From: Microvirga ossetica
GTDB taxonomy: Bacteria; Pseudomonadota; Alphaproteobacteria; Rhizobiales; Beijerinckiaceae
DNA length: 64,000 nucleotides
Assembly (NCBI RefSeq): GCF_002741015.1
Contig: NZ_CP016619.1
Coordinates: 682,001-746,000 of the forward strand
Reading direction: 5' to 3'
Positions 9,034 through 18,244 of the stretch are shown here, piece after piece. The position numbers and the translations under genes are program-made. Position 1 is the stretch's first letter. Each line of letters begins with the position of its first letter. Under the pieces are notes generated by a model that ran no database searches, had not been told where the DNA came from, and saw only the letters and a list, made by a program, of their open reading frames with translations.

Positions 9034-9180
9034 ATGTCGATTGTCGTTACCTCAGGCCGCTCGCGGATCTGCCACGGCCTGTGCAAGTTGGCAGGAGTGC
9101 CTTTTCTCGCCAAACCTTACCGCTTCGGAGAATTGGTGGAGATAGTTGAGCGCGTACTCGAAGAAGCCACGACACAGTGA
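9034..9180 (+). pseudogene. C-terminal fragment of a response-regulator receiver domain
   Basis: The 48-residue frame reads IVVTSGRSRI, then VPFLAKPYRFGELVEIVERV to TGA. This is the end of a CheY-like receiver: beta-4 (VVTSG), the conserved Lys-Pro of beta-5 (KPY) and the last helix. The phospho-acceptor Asp and N-terminal half are absent, so it is a truncated remnant. It resembles the small stand-alone receivers common in Hyphomicrobiales. No partner kinase nearby. Confidence 0.6.
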
Positions 9181-9607
9181 CACATCCTTCCACGGGATGA
9201 CCATCTTCGACGAAGTCGATCAGGATCGTGCCCATCAGAGCAGGGGCATGTCCGTCAAGTGTCCACGGCGTCCGCATCATCACTCACCGTTGGATGCGCC
9301 CTCAGTGTCGGACATCTCATTGATTGGTGTTGCTACCGCTGAGCAACAGTCAGGTGCGGGGACCACAAGGGCCGGAGCAGCGGCTCAGCCACAACCCCGC
9401 CCATCAAAGCCAGAGACACCAGGACAAGCCCAATGCGTCCCTACAGCGCAACACGATCCCTTCGGGTCATCAAGAGCCCTCCGTGCGTCACACATCGAAA
9501 AGAACTTAGCTGGCCTGCGGTTGGTTGCCAATACGGCCAAGCTGCTCCTGATGCCTGCGCCGACGGATAATGCTCATTGGCCGAAATTCTCATCAGAGCA
9601 TCCTATG
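9181..9607. other. Intergenic stretch, no gene supported
   Basis: The open frames here have atypical composition and no domain match. Nothing regulatory was recognised. Confidence 0.4.
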
Positions 9608-9892
9608 TCAGCCACTTGGGACTGACGCGCTCCAGGCATGCGGTCTCTGATGCGGCGAGTCATGTCGCTCGATCCGCATCGACGCCGTCACCGTGGCGAC
9701 CCGCTGGTTCTGCTCGTCCCGCACCGCGATGATAACATCGCTGACATCGCCTCTTGCCAGCCGGCTTGTGCCGATCTCAGCCGCCGAGCGGGCGGCCACC
9801 TGTACGGCCGCGTCGAGGCTGTCGAACTCGGCGCCCTCGTCATCGTGCAGGAGCGGCTTCCCATTCTGGACATCGAAAAAGTAACGGGCCAC
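9608..9892 (-). CDS. DUF6894-type small protein
   Basis: A 94-residue protein beginning MARYFFDVQNGKPLLHDDEG with GTG start after AGGAGAGTGCC. The pattern ARYYFD...DDEG.EFDS.DAAVQ.A...A.EIG...LARG....V.I.VRDE is the DUF6894 signature seen across Rhizobiales; function is unknown, and members are often multicopy and stress-linked. A paralogue is at 26901 with the same GTG start and the same spacing. Single gene with its own ribosome site, ending 140 bp from the outer-membrane gene terminator. Confidence 0.85.
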   Translation of the reverse strand: MARYFFDVQNGKPLLHDDEGAEFDSLDAAVQVAARSAAEIGTSRLARGDVSDVIIAVRDEQNQRVATVTASMRIERHDSPHQRPHAWSASVPSG

Positions 9893-9992
9893 GGCACTCT
9901 CTCCTGCTGGCCGATCGCGGTTCTATCCTGTCCTTCAATTGCGTGCTGGGTGCAGGTAAATGCGCCCTGGCCAAGGATGCTGAAGCCAATAA

Positions 9993-10019
9993 AAAGGCCC
10001 AGACTGGTTCCGGGCCTTT
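9993..10019 (-). terminator. Rho-independent terminator of the outer-membrane gene
   Basis: AAAGGCCC / GGGCCTTT perfect 8-bp stem with an 11-base loop. On the minus strand it is followed by TTTTTATT, so it ends transcription of the gene at 10040. Confidence 0.85.
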
Positions 10020-10039
10020 CATTGAGGTGTGGTGTGCGC

Positions 10040-10810
10040 TTAGTAGGTGCCGAACTTGAAGTTCAGCTTTGCGCGCGCGACGAAGAACTCGTTGTCGTCG
10101 CTGCCAACCGCGGGAGCGAAGATATCGACCGGCACTCCGCCTGTCGGGGTGAAGGTGCCGACGAAGCCGTTGCCGAAGTCGTCGTCGTCCTCATCGAAGC
10201 TGAGCCACAGGCCTTCGAGGCCGAAGGTCACCGCCGAGGAGCCGAACCAGTTCACCGGCAAAGCCCATTCGACACCGCCACCGACCACCCAGCCGGTGGT
10301 GTCATCCGTGTAAGCGAGACCGCCTGTGGCGTAGATCAACACGCGGTCGAACGCGACACCGGCGCGGGCCCGAACCGTTCCGAACCAATCCGACAGGTTG
10401 CTGCGGAACTCGCCGGGCACGAAGGTGCCGGGCACGCCAGCCGGGAGGAACGCAACAGTTTCATCCTGGTCAGTGTCGGCCCATTGGATGTCGGTCTCGA
10501 GGCCGATCACGAAGGAGCCGATCTGGTAGTTGTAGCCGATCTGACCGCCGCCGGTGAAGCCGCCGTCACCATTGTCCGGGAAGAACAGAGTGCCCGGAAC
10601 CGCACCGCCGAGAACGACGGTCTGACGATCACTGTCACGCCAACCCCAGCCGGCATTAACGCCGGCATAGAAGCCGGTCCAGGTGAAGATGGGAACGGGC
10701 GCGATGTAGGGTGTCGGTGGCGGTGCTGGAAGGTCGGCCGCCGATGCGGCCGTAATGCCGGCCGTGGTGATGGCCGTTGCGGCCAAGAGGCCAAAAAGTC
10801 GTGTTCTCAT
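10040..10810 (-). CDS. Outer-membrane beta-barrel protein (Omp25/31-like)
   Basis: A 256-residue protein starting MRTRLFGLLAATAITTAG, a signal peptide ending about ASAADLPA. It continues PIFTWTGFYAGVNAGWGW, the classic opening strand of the Omp25/31/Hbp porin-like family of Hyphomicrobiales, and ends in the barrel-sorting motif NFKFGTY with C-terminal Tyr. Alternating amphipathic strands and aromatic girdles are visible throughout. It likely sits in the outer membrane as an eight-stranded barrel that stabilises the envelope or contributes to permeability. The signal peptide decides the start: an ATG 27 codons upstream would bury it. AAGGGA lies about 12 bases before the chosen start. Monocistronic with a strong terminator. 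Confidence 0.92.
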   Translation of the reverse strand: MRTRLFGLLAATAITTAGITAASAADLPAPPPTPYIAPVPIFTWTGFYAGVNAGWGWRDSDRQTVVLGGAVPGTLFFPDNGDGGFTGGGQIGYNYQIGSFVIGLETDIQWADTDQDETVAFLPAGVPGTFVPGEFRSNLSDWFGTVRARAGVAFDRVLIYATGGLAYTDDTTGWVVGGGVEWALPVNWFGSSAVTFGLEGLWLSFDEDDDDFGNGFVGTFTPTGGVPVDIFAPAVGSDDNEFFVARAKLNFKFGTY

Positions 10811-11407
10811 AGGCTTCGATCCCTTGTGCGAGGAATTGCAAGAAGCAGTATGGAGCAGCTGTAAAATCTGACTATTGCATTCAAGCAACATGAGGCTGGA
10901 TTCTTGATTACGGTCAGTATTATTGACCTGAATACGATCCTACATATTCATGAATCTGTCGACATGTTCGACACTACACGGATTGCATGTCCTACTTTAG
11001 GTGTTCTCGGAGGACCCCGAAGGCGAGGAGAGAACTGACCCTGCCCCTTACCCCTGGGGCAGGGTTTTTGTTTTCGACGTGCTCCGTCTCGACGCCTGCC
11101 GCAGTCAGGTCCTTCAAGCCGCTTGAGGTACACTGCGGAAGGATGGCCTCCTCGTCTCTCCAGAAGGCTGAATTGTGAGATTGGCTGCGAAGCGCAATCA
11201 CGCAGTCCATGCCTGCCTCCGCTTCTGCAAGTGTTCAAGCTGTGCAACGCAGGGCCGCAGATTTCGTCGTCGACCACGCAAGCCGGGTGAGGGTGCATCG
11301 CACAGCGATCCGATCCGAAGTCTAACCCTCTGTTTACGGTTTTCTCGCAGAGTCGAGACTTCGCCGGAATCAGCTCACCCGGTCATCTTCCAGATGCGTC
11401 AGAGATC
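10811..11407. other. Intergenic region with an orphan strong terminator
   Basis: About 600 bp between the divergent outer-membrane and ftsK-like genes. It holds a strong plus-strand terminator at 11039-11074 that no recognisable protein gene precedes, which hints at a small RNA. Otherwise no gene is supported. Confidence 0.5.
11039..11074 (+). terminator. Strong rho-independent terminator without an upstream gene
   Basis: Perfect 9-bp stem CCCTGCCCC / GGGGCAGGG, loop of 8, then TTTTTGTTTT. It is oriented on the plus strand. Confidence 0.85.
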
Positions 11408-14152
11408 ATGCGTTCGACCCGTAGACCGCCCTTCGCCCCGCCGCCTCTCCCCGGAGAAGAAGATACCCGTGAGATCGCCAACGTCGTGAGGCTGCGGCAG
11501 GCTCGAAGGAGCGCAGAAAGCGATCCCGCCCAGGACAGCGACGAGCCACCGTGGCGCCAGGCCTTCGTTCTTGCCGAGGGAGTGAAAGCCACGCGCACGC
11601 CCGATCGCGTCATTCGGGCCCGCAACGGCCATCCAGAGCCCCTGACGACCGGACCTGAGGATTCCGCTCCAGTAGTCGACGCGGCTGGCGGCAAACCCGC
11701 TCACTCCGTCATCGGCGAGGAGGCCATTGAGGCTCCTGAGCCGACAATCCGAAGCCAGATCGCCGAATTGCGGTCGGCCTTGGCGGCCGAGGATTCGGTC
11801 TCGGAACGGCTGACCCTCCTTGCCGACAAGGAAGCTGCCCTCGCTGACGGCGGCGGAGAGGCAGCCGGCGCGGAGCGCCGGCTGATCGAGACGGCAACAC
11901 GCTTGCCATTTACACTACAAGCTCCAGCCCCGGATGGATTGCGCCACCAGGAGCAAAGCCCAGAGATCCAGTTACAGCCGACGGCCATGTCCTTCAGCTT
12001 GGTGTCTGCAGCCCTGTCCTTCTCGTGGCAGGGCATCTCCTACGGATTGGCTGGTATCCGCCCGATGGAGACTTCGGACGCTCTGCCGGCCAGCCTTTCT
12101 GATGGGCTGGCATTTCCTGACAGCGGTGTGGCGAGCGATGCAGCATATGGCGGTGAGAGCGATCCAAGTGAGGTGATCGAGCCGGAGAATGCCACTACTG
12201 TCGAAGCCTCACGGCCATCGGAGGGGATTCCGGAGAGCATCACCACGACTGACATCGCCGCGATCACCGTGGAGGCAGCGCCTCATGCCGCGACAGAGAC
12301 CTCCGTGTCGGGGTCTACCGAGGAGGTGGATCTCAACTACCTCTCTTTGTTCGATGACTTGATGCCTACCACCGTTAAGAAGCCGCCGATGGGGGAGGTG
12401 GCACTGCAGCTCTGGACTGAACCGTTGGCTGATCCTGAACCTGATGAGGCAACTGTGCCAGTTCAGGAGCGAGGTGAGCAGGTGCCCGATAGCGCAGCCT
12501 GCCAGGATCTTGCAGCAGCTCCTCGCACCGAACCGCTTCAGGAGGCGGGCCCGATCTTCGATCTGCCCAAAGTTGCTCCATCGACCTGGGGGCATCCGAT
12601 CTCGCACCCGGCAGCCGTCGAGAACTGGTCCTACCAGAAGCCGGATATCGGGTTCTTGGCCGAGCCCCCCGAGCGCGAGGGACCAGAGCTGACAGAGGAC
12701 ATTCTGGAGGCAACGGCAGGCCGGCTTGAGAAAGTCATTCGCGACTTCGGCGTGAAAGGTGAAGTGATCCACGTCCATCCGGGCCCGGTAGTCACTCTGT
12801 ACGAATTCGAGCCCGCTCCTGGCATCAAGTCATCTCGCGTGATCGCGTTGTCTGAGGACATCGCGCGCTCGATGAGCGCGGTCTCGGCCCGCGTCGCCGT
12901 GATCCCTGGCCGCAATGTGATCGGCATTGAGCTGCCGAACGAGACCCGCGAGACCGTGTACCTACGCGAGCTCCTAGGCTCGGAGGATTTTGAAGTTTCG
13001 AAGCACAAGCTGCCTCTCTGCTTGGGCAAGACGATCGGCGGCAAGGCGGTGATTGCCGACCTCGCCCGCATGCCGCACCTTCTCGTCGCCGGCACCACGG
13101 GCTCGGGCAAGTCGGTGGCGATCAACACCATGATCCTGTCCTTGCTGTATCGGTTCACGCCGGAAGAATGCCGTCTCATCATGGTCGACCCGAAGATGCT
13201 GGAACTGTCCGTCTATGACGGAATCCCGCACTTGCTTACCCCCGTCGTCACCGACCCGAAGAAGGCGATCATTGCTCTGAGGTGGGCGGTGCGCGAGATG
13301 GAAGATCGCTATAAAAAGATGGCGAAGCTCGGTGTGCGCAACATAGACGGCTTCAACGCCCGTGTGAGCGAGGCCAAGGCCAAGGGGGAAGTCATCACCC
13401 GATCCATCCAGACGGGCTTTGACAAGGCCACGGGGGAGCTCACGTATGCGGAAGAGGTCATGGACCTCACGTCATTGCCCTACATCGTGGTGATCGTCGA
13501 CGAGATGGCCGACCTGATGATGGTGGCCGGCAAGGAGATCGAGGGCGCGATCCAGCGCCTGGCCCAGATGGCCCGCGCCGCCGGCATCCATGTCATCCTG
13601 GCCACGCAGCGGCCTTCCGTGGACGTGATCACCGGCACGATCAAGGCGAACTTCCCGACAAGGATGTCGTTCCAGGTGACCTCGAAGATCGACAGCCGCA
13701 CCATTCTCGGCGAGATGGGCGCCGAGCAGCTGCTCGGCCAGGGCGACATGCTCCATATGCAGGGAGGCGGCCGTATCGCTCGTGTACACGGCCCCTTTGT
13801 TTCGGATATGGAGGTCGAACGGGTCGTTGCTCACCTCAAGCGACAGGCCAAACCCGTCTACCTGGAGGCGGTCACAGCCGAGGACGATGAGGAGCAGGAG
13901 CCGGAGGACATGCCAGTCTTCGATGAGAGCGAGACGGGTCTGGGATCGGGCGAGCTGTTCGACCAGGCGGTCTCGATCGTGCTGCGGCACAAGAAGGCGT
14001 CGACCTCATACATCCAGCGGCGGCTGCAGATCGGCTACAACCGGGCTGCTTCGCTGATGGAGCGAATGGAGAAGGAGGGGATCGTCGGACCCGCCAACCA
14101 TGCGGGCAAGCGCGAGATCCTCATCGGAACGGGTGGAGCAGACGAGGACTGA
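11408..14152 (+). CDS. FtsK/SpoIIIE-type DNA translocase lacking membrane helices
   Basis: A 914-residue protein. Residues 1-420 are a low-complexity Pro/Glu/Ala linker with no hydrophobic segment long enough to be a membrane helix. Residues about 430-540 are the alpha/FtsK_alpha domain (VIHVHPGPVVTLYEFEPAPG). The RecA-like motor has Walker A AGTTGSGKSVAIN (about residue 560) and Walker B VVIVDEMADLMM (about 695). It ends in a gamma winged helix (AVSIVLRHKKASTSYIQRRL) that reads KOPS-type polarity sequences. Canonical FtsK has four N-terminal membrane helices for septum anchoring; here they are missing, as in soluble SftA-like relatives. It probably pumps DNA but by a different localisation. 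A second, membrane-anchored ftsK is expected elsewhere in the genome. Confidence 0.92.
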   Translation: MRSTRRPPFAPPPLPGEEDTREIANVVRLRQARRSAESDPAQDSDEPPWRQAFVLAEGVKATRTPDRVIRARNGHPEPLTTGPEDSAPVVDAAGGKPAHSVIGEEAIEAPEPTIRSQIAELRSALAAEDSVSERLTLLADKEAALADGGGEAAGAERRLIETATRLPFTLQAPAPDGLRHQEQSPEIQLQPTAMSFSLVSAALSFSWQGISYGLAGIRPMETSDALPASLSDGLAFPDSGVASDAAYGGESDPSEVIEPENATTVEASRPSEGIPESITTTDIAAITVEAAPHAATETSVSGSTEEVDLNYLSLFDDLMPTTVKKPPMGEVALQLWTEPLADPEPDEATVPVQERGEQVPDSAACQDLAAAPRTEPLQEAGPIFDLPKVAPSTWGHPISHPAAVENWSYQKPDIGFLAEPPEREGPELTEDILEATAGRLEKVIRDFGVKGEVIHVHPGPVVTLYEFEPAPGIKSSRVIALSEDIARSMSAVSARVAVIPGRNVIGIELPNETRETVYLRELLGSEDFEVSKHKLPLCLGKTIGGKAVIADLARMPHLLVAGTTGSGKSVAINTMILSLLYRFTPEECRLIMVDPKMLELSVYDGIPHLLTPVVTDPKKAIIALRWAVREMEDRYKKMAKLGVRNIDGFNARVSEAKAKGEVITRSIQTGFDKATGELTYAEEVMDLTSLPYIVVIVDEMADLMMVAGKEIEGAIQRLAQMARAAGIHVILATQRPSVDVITGTIKANFPTRMSFQVTSKIDSRTILGEMGAEQLLGQGDMLHMQGGGRIARVHGPFVSDMEVERVVAHLKRQAKPVYLEAVTAEDDEEQEPEDMPVFDESETGLGSGELFDQAVSIVLRHKKASTSYIQRRLQIGYNRAASLMERMEKEGIVGPANHAGKREILIGTGGADED

Positions 14153-14569
14153 GGCTGGCAGCAGACCGGACTGGCACACGCGAACGAGCATTGGCTCAGC
14201 CTCTAGCAGTCGGTGCAGCCTGCCAGCGTCATCTCATCTCCACACCGTGCCCCTGGGGAGCCTCAGCGCTCCCTGGGGGCTTGCCTTCAAGGAGCTCTCT
14301 CGCCGCACGCACAAATCCCTCACAACATCAGGAGGCAGACGTCTTGTCTGAATCCAAGATGCAAGGGCCTGATTGCGCAATTTCGCGTGTAGACCGCGTT
14401 CGGTCTTGCAGGAAGGGATGCTCCTAACCTGACAGGAGAACTCGATAGGCTGCAGGGGCCAACTATTCGCCTTGGAATCGCCTCGGATCAGCCTGGAACG
14501 GTACGTGGCGCTGGAACTGCTCGAGGCGACTTGGCCGATCGCACGCAAGCGCGACCGGCCCCAAGGCAC
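14153..14569. other. Intergenic after the translocase gene
   Basis: An imperfect GC-rich hairpin at about 14248-14280 (GCCCCTGGGGAGC / GCTCCCTGGGGGC) may end ftsK-like transcription, though no T-run follows. No gene is supported. Confidence 0.4.
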
Positions 14570-15010
14570 TCAGAGTCTGGGCTTGATTTGGTCCCGTTCC
14601 GCCCGAGAGTTCGAAGAGGACGAGCTTGGATTAGAACTCTCCTCCTGGACGAAATAGGTGTTGATGAACGCTGCAATTCTGCGGCCCAGCGCCTGATCCT
14701 CTTTGAGGTTGCCTGTCTCGAGGATCTCGAGCCTGACTTCAAAATCCGGATCGCAGATGAGAAGGACGGGATCCTGCTCGGCGCGGTCTTCCGAACTATC
14801 CAAAAACCAGCCCTCGTCCGGGTTTGGGTCGTTTGGGTTGACACCTGCGTTCAGGCTCTCAACAAGATACCGGGCGAGACGATCGTTGATCCGCGTGCCG
14901 TCATCTTCGCCAAAGATGAGCCGGGGCTCGCCTTGCGGATCCCGGATGACGTGCTGCCGATCTCTTCCGGGTCGGGCGAGGAACAGCGTCCATTGTGACG
15001 ACGGACTCAT
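14570..15010 (-). CDS. Hypothetical acidic protein (146 residues)
   Basis: Begins MSPSSQWTLFLARPGRDRQH with an excellent ribosome site (AAGGAGAAGGCC ATG). The body is acidic with segments IRDPQGEPRLIFGEDDGTRI and LVESLNAGVNPNDPN, and it ends in a Ser-rich tail before a basic end. No signal peptide, membrane helix or known motif. It sits alone on the minus strand between the ftsK-like gene and the next orphan. The strong ribosome site and steady codon bias argue for a real gene; the role is unknown. Confidence 0.7.
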   Translation of the reverse strand: MSPSSQWTLFLARPGRDRQHVIRDPQGEPRLIFGEDDGTRINDRLARYLVESLNAGVNPNDPNPDEGWFLDSSEDRAEQDPVLLICDPDFEVRLEILETGNLKEDQALGRRIAAFINTYFVQEESSNPSSSSSNSRAERDQIKPRL

Positions 15011-15363
15011 GGCCTTCTCCTTTCGTCATCAGTCGGCCGCGGAGATCCAAAATCATCCACCAGCCGACCGAGAAAGCGATGGCGCATCACCGCGCTCCTG
15101 CACCCTGGACCTGCTTAGGTTTTGCTTCACAGAGCCAAGAACGAGTTCTGGGCCTTTGCGAGCACCGGCTGGTGACAATTCTCCTGCTTGTCCCCGTTCT
15201 CCACGGGATTCACAGGGGTTGGCATCTCTTCAGAGCTTCGATGAGCCGAAAGAGAAGGACTGCCCTGTGGTTACCTCCGCTTTGGTCCGGCTGTGCTGGC
15301 TCCGGCAGGCCCCGGTTGATCTTGGATCAGGTCGGCCAGCGCACTAAACTGGGCTGATTTGCG
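15011..15363. other. Intergenic, no gene supported
   Basis: Frames on the plus strand lack domain or composition support. Nothing else recognised. Confidence 0.4.
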
Positions 15364-15981
15364 TCACCGGGGCGGCGTGACCTCGATGCCGATCGGGCGC
15401 GTTCCATCGGAGATGATCCGCATGGTGTGTCCCAGAGGCAAGATCACGTCCTGCATTGTCACGTTCTGCGGGGAGGGCGCGTTATAGAGAACGAATGCCT
15501 CGCGCTTGGCTTCAAGCTCCTGCTGCCAGAAGACGTAGAACTCTCGGCCCACGAGAACCTTCTTGCTGGCCAGCAATGGCCTCATCTGGGAGCTGAGCGG
15601 TGCATCGTCGACCCGGAAGCCCATCGCCTTGAGCTGGATGAGCAGAAAGGCGGCGTTGCGCATGGCAACGGCGCCGTGCGATCGCGTTGGCATCGATCGG
15701 GTAGCGTTGGCCCAGACCGGCACCTCCTCGAAGTCGAAGACCTGTGCCAACGCGTCGATGGAAAGGCCGGCAAGCCGCGGATCCATGGCGGCAATCAGCT
15801 CCTGCAAGGAGGCCGAATAGATCCATCCCCGTATCAGGCTTTCCTTGATCAGGTCAGTGAAGCTTTCGGTGAGGGTGAACTCTTGAGGTGGAAGTGGTTT
15901 TTGAGCTTGCGCGATCAGCCGCTCAAACGTGTCCAGTTCCCTGCTCAGGTCAATAGGTATATCTTCAGTTCTCTTAAGCAT
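15364..15981 (-). CDS. Hypothetical protein (205 residues)
   Basis: A soluble mixed alpha/beta protein: helical N-terminus (LDTFERLIAQAQKPLP, FTDLIKESLIRGWIYSASLQ), then a basic middle, and a beta-rich end (REFYVFWQQELEAKREAFVL; IRIISD-like GHTMRIISDGTRPIGIEV). No signal peptide or catalytic motif recognised. Start ATG with a weak GGGAAA upstream. It is divergent from the lytic transglycosylase gene 230 bp away. Its length and steady frame suggest a real gene of an unrecognised family. Confidence 0.65.
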   Translation of the reverse strand: MLKRTEDIPIDLSRELDTFERLIAQAQKPLPPQEFTLTESFTDLIKESLIRGWIYSASLQELIAAMDPRLAGLSIDALAQVFDFEEVPVWANATRSMPTRSHGAVAMRNAAFLLIQLKAMGFRVDDAPLSSQMRPLLASKKVLVGREFYVFWQQELEAKREAFVLYNAPSPQNVTMQDVILPLGHTMRIISDGTRPIGIEVTPPR

Positions 15982-16210
15982 ATTTCCCAGCCACTTCTAA
16001 AGTGTGTCTTGCTCTTCTCCAGCCTTGGAGTGGCTTTCTTGTTACGATTGGAGCAGACATCCTTTATTGTTACTGCTGAAACATGAAAGCTGTCTGAACC
16101 TCTGCTGATCCGCCGCATCCGCCACGTTTCGGAAACCGTCGCCTATAAACGGTCCATCAACACATTTGCGAAAAGCTGAGTAGAGCGCCACCCTCAAGGG
16201 ATCTTGGCCT

Positions 16211-17095
16211 ATGTTCAGCGGACGTCTTGTTGCCTGCGCGACAATGTTCCTCGTGCTGTTTCCAGGTTCAGGATCAGCCGAGCCTGACTTCAATGTATTC
16301 GAAATCGATGTGGATTGGCAGCTTGCGTCGCTCCCCCTGCCGCCTGATCTTGAGCCGATCACAACATCCGCCATTCTGGACCTTGCTTCTCCTTCTCGTG
16401 CTCTGAAAAATCGCTCCGCGCATTTGCCTGCCATCGCTGAGGAGGCCGCAGCCAGCGGGGTGCCGCCGGCCCTTGTCGACGCGGTGGTGCGGATCGAAAG
16501 CCGGTACGATCCGACTGCCGTTGGCAGCATCGGCGAAATTGGTCTCATGCAGGTGCGACCCAAGACTGCCGCACTGTTGGGGTTCCAAGGAACCTCCGCC
16601 GAACTGGCCGAGCCGAGGACCAATCTTCGCTATGGCGTGGGGTATCTGGCCAAAGCCTGGCGGTTGGCCGACGGTGACCTGTGTCGTGCGCTGATGAAGT
16701 ACCGTGCCGGACACGGCTCAGACAAGATGAGCGCCCTCAGCATCGAGTACTGTAGAAGGGCTCGCCAGCATCTTGCCGCTGTTGGAACAGAGATTGGAAC
16801 TTCAACTGGGGCGCTTGAACAGCCGGTGATCCGCACGCGCGGCAACATTCAGCGCGTGCGCTCGGCAAAGCGTACGTTCAGCGCTTCCAAAGCTTCTCGT
16901 CCCCATGTGAGAGAGCGGATCCGCCTCAGTCCACTCTACGAGGCTGCAAGAGCCAACAGAGTATGGAGCAAAAAACATCGAGTTGGCGAACTGGCACGTC
17001 AGAAAACTCGCCTCACCCGGCTTGTGCCCCGGACGTCATCTCGAACGATCCAATGGAAACTGGCAATGCCGAAGGGTCGGGTTGCTTCGCGTTAG
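16211..17095 (+). CDS. Secreted lytic transglycosylase (SLT domain)
   Basis: A 294-residue protein. N-terminal signal peptide MFSGRLVACATMFLVLFPGSG-SA, then an SLT goose-lysozyme-like domain at about residues 80-185. It has the catalytic Glu in VVRIESRYDPTAVGSIGEIGLMQ, the GLMQ-x-RP motif (GLMQVRPKTAALLG), and a later repeat of the fold NLRYGVGYLAKAW with the ALMKYRAGHG block. It cleaves the MurNAc-GlcNAc bond in the periplasm to form 1,6-anhydro ends. The C-terminal 90 residues are basic and disordered. Ribosome site AAGGGA. It could serve cell-wall remodelling or, like VirB1 proteins, local wall opening; there are no secretion genes beside it to prefer the latter. Confidence 0.9.
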   Translation: MFSGRLVACATMFLVLFPGSGSAEPDFNVFEIDVDWQLASLPLPPDLEPITTSAILDLASPSRALKNRSAHLPAIAEEAAASGVPPALVDAVVRIESRYDPTAVGSIGEIGLMQVRPKTAALLGFQGTSAELAEPRTNLRYGVGYLAKAWRLADGDLCRALMKYRAGHGSDKMSALSIEYCRRARQHLAAVGTEIGTSTGALEQPVIRTRGNIQRVRSAKRTFSASKASRPHVRERIRLSPLYEAARANRVWSKKHRVGELARQKTRLTRLVPRTSSRTIQWKLAMPKGRVASR

Positions 17096-17361
17096 CGCAA
17101 CGGCAATCTCGACGGTCAGTCTGGCATATGGCACCGGATTGATCGCACGCCAGTGCCGAGGCATTGCCTCCTACGTCAATGACATTCGTTGCTCAGTGCG
17201 AGAGGGTCACGAGCGATACCGATAGTGCCCCTGCACTATGGCCATTTGCTTCGACGGTTCAGCTGATTGTGTCTGCTCTGGCGCAGCCAAGATTTCCGCG
17301 TGGATTGCTTCTCGCCGCGCTCTGCGAAGGACAGGGTAGGGGTGCCTTGCACCTTCAGCCA

Positions 17362-18051
17362 TTACTGCGGTGCTCCAGCGATTGCCCGAAAGACCGGCAT
17401 TAGCCATGCTAGCGGGATCGCAACAAACCACCGGAAAATGTTCAAGTCGGTCCCCAGCGATCTGTCAAGCATCGGCAGCAGAAAGATGATCCCGAGCAGA
17501 ACCAGGAAGCCGAACCGCTCCAGCTCGGCAAATGGCCTCGCCAATGCGTTCGGCAGAATGCTCAGGGCGACGCGGCCCCCGTCTAGAGGCGGCAGGGGAA
17601 ACATGTTGAAGATCGCCAGTATCAGGTTCAGCAGGATCGACTGATAGAGTGTCTGAACCACCCAGGGTGCAATCGCCTCCGGCAGCACCCAGACGATCCG
17701 AAGGAAACCCGCCGAGGCAAAGGCCAGCAACACATTCGTCAGCGGCCCGGCCATGGCGACAATCGCCATGTCGCGGCGTGGATGGCCCAGACGCCCGAAC
17801 GCCACGGGAACAGGCTTCGCCCATCCAAACAGGAAAGGAGCCTTGGTCAGGAAGAGCAGCGCCGGAAGCAGGATTGTTCCGAAAAGATCCACATGCTTCA
17901 GCGGATTAAATGTGACGCGGCCCAGACGATAGGCCGTGTCGTCCCCAAGCTTCCAGGCGGCATAGGCGTGTGCCGCTTCATGGAAAGTAATCGCGAGGAG
18001 GATTGGGACGATCCAAGTCGAGGCCGAATAGATGGTGCCAGGAAAGTCCAA
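17362..18051 (-). CDS. Site-2 protease family membrane protein (M50)
   Basis: A 229-residue integral membrane metalloprotease. The zinc motif HEAAH lies in the first helix (LLAITFHEAAHAYAAWKLGD) and the third ligand is in FNMFPLPPLDGGRV, the conserved N-x-x-P-x-x-P-L-DGG pattern. Four to six hydrophobic helices are visible. This short single-domain class, common in bacteria, lacks a PDZ domain and likely cuts membrane-embedded substrates or acts in quality control. The start appears to be a TTG (only candidate after an in-frame stop) preceded by GAGG. Neighbours are unrelated. Confidence 0.9.
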   Translation of the reverse strand: MDFPGTIYSASTWIVPILLAITFHEAAHAYAAWKLGDDTAYRLGRVTFNPLKHVDLFGTILLPALLFLTKAPFLFGWAKPVPVAFGRLGHPRRDMAIVAMAGPLTNVLLAFASAGFLRIVWVLPEAIAPWVVQTLYQSILLNLILAIFNMFPLPPLDGGRVALSILPNALARPFAELERFGFLVLLGIIFLLPMLDRSLGTDLNIFRWFVAIPLAWLMPVFRAIAGAPQ

Positions 18052-18244
18052 CCAATCATCCTCACCGTTACGCCCGTGTTAATCATTGATGAGGCTCGAC
18101 CCGAGTTCGTCCGTCGATCATGGCCGCATGCTCATGCGACCTCCGCCTCGATGTCTGTCTAAGTCAGATGCAACCCTTCGTAGCCCTGACGAGTCTCAAG
18201 AGCACCGGCAATCTCAGCGCTGGTTCTCCACACAGCCTGAGTGC

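Noticed and set aside
9638..10864. 408-residue plus-strand frame over the outer-membrane gene
   Set aside because: Lies opposite a signal-peptide barrel gene with its own terminator; composition is typical of GC-rich antisense.
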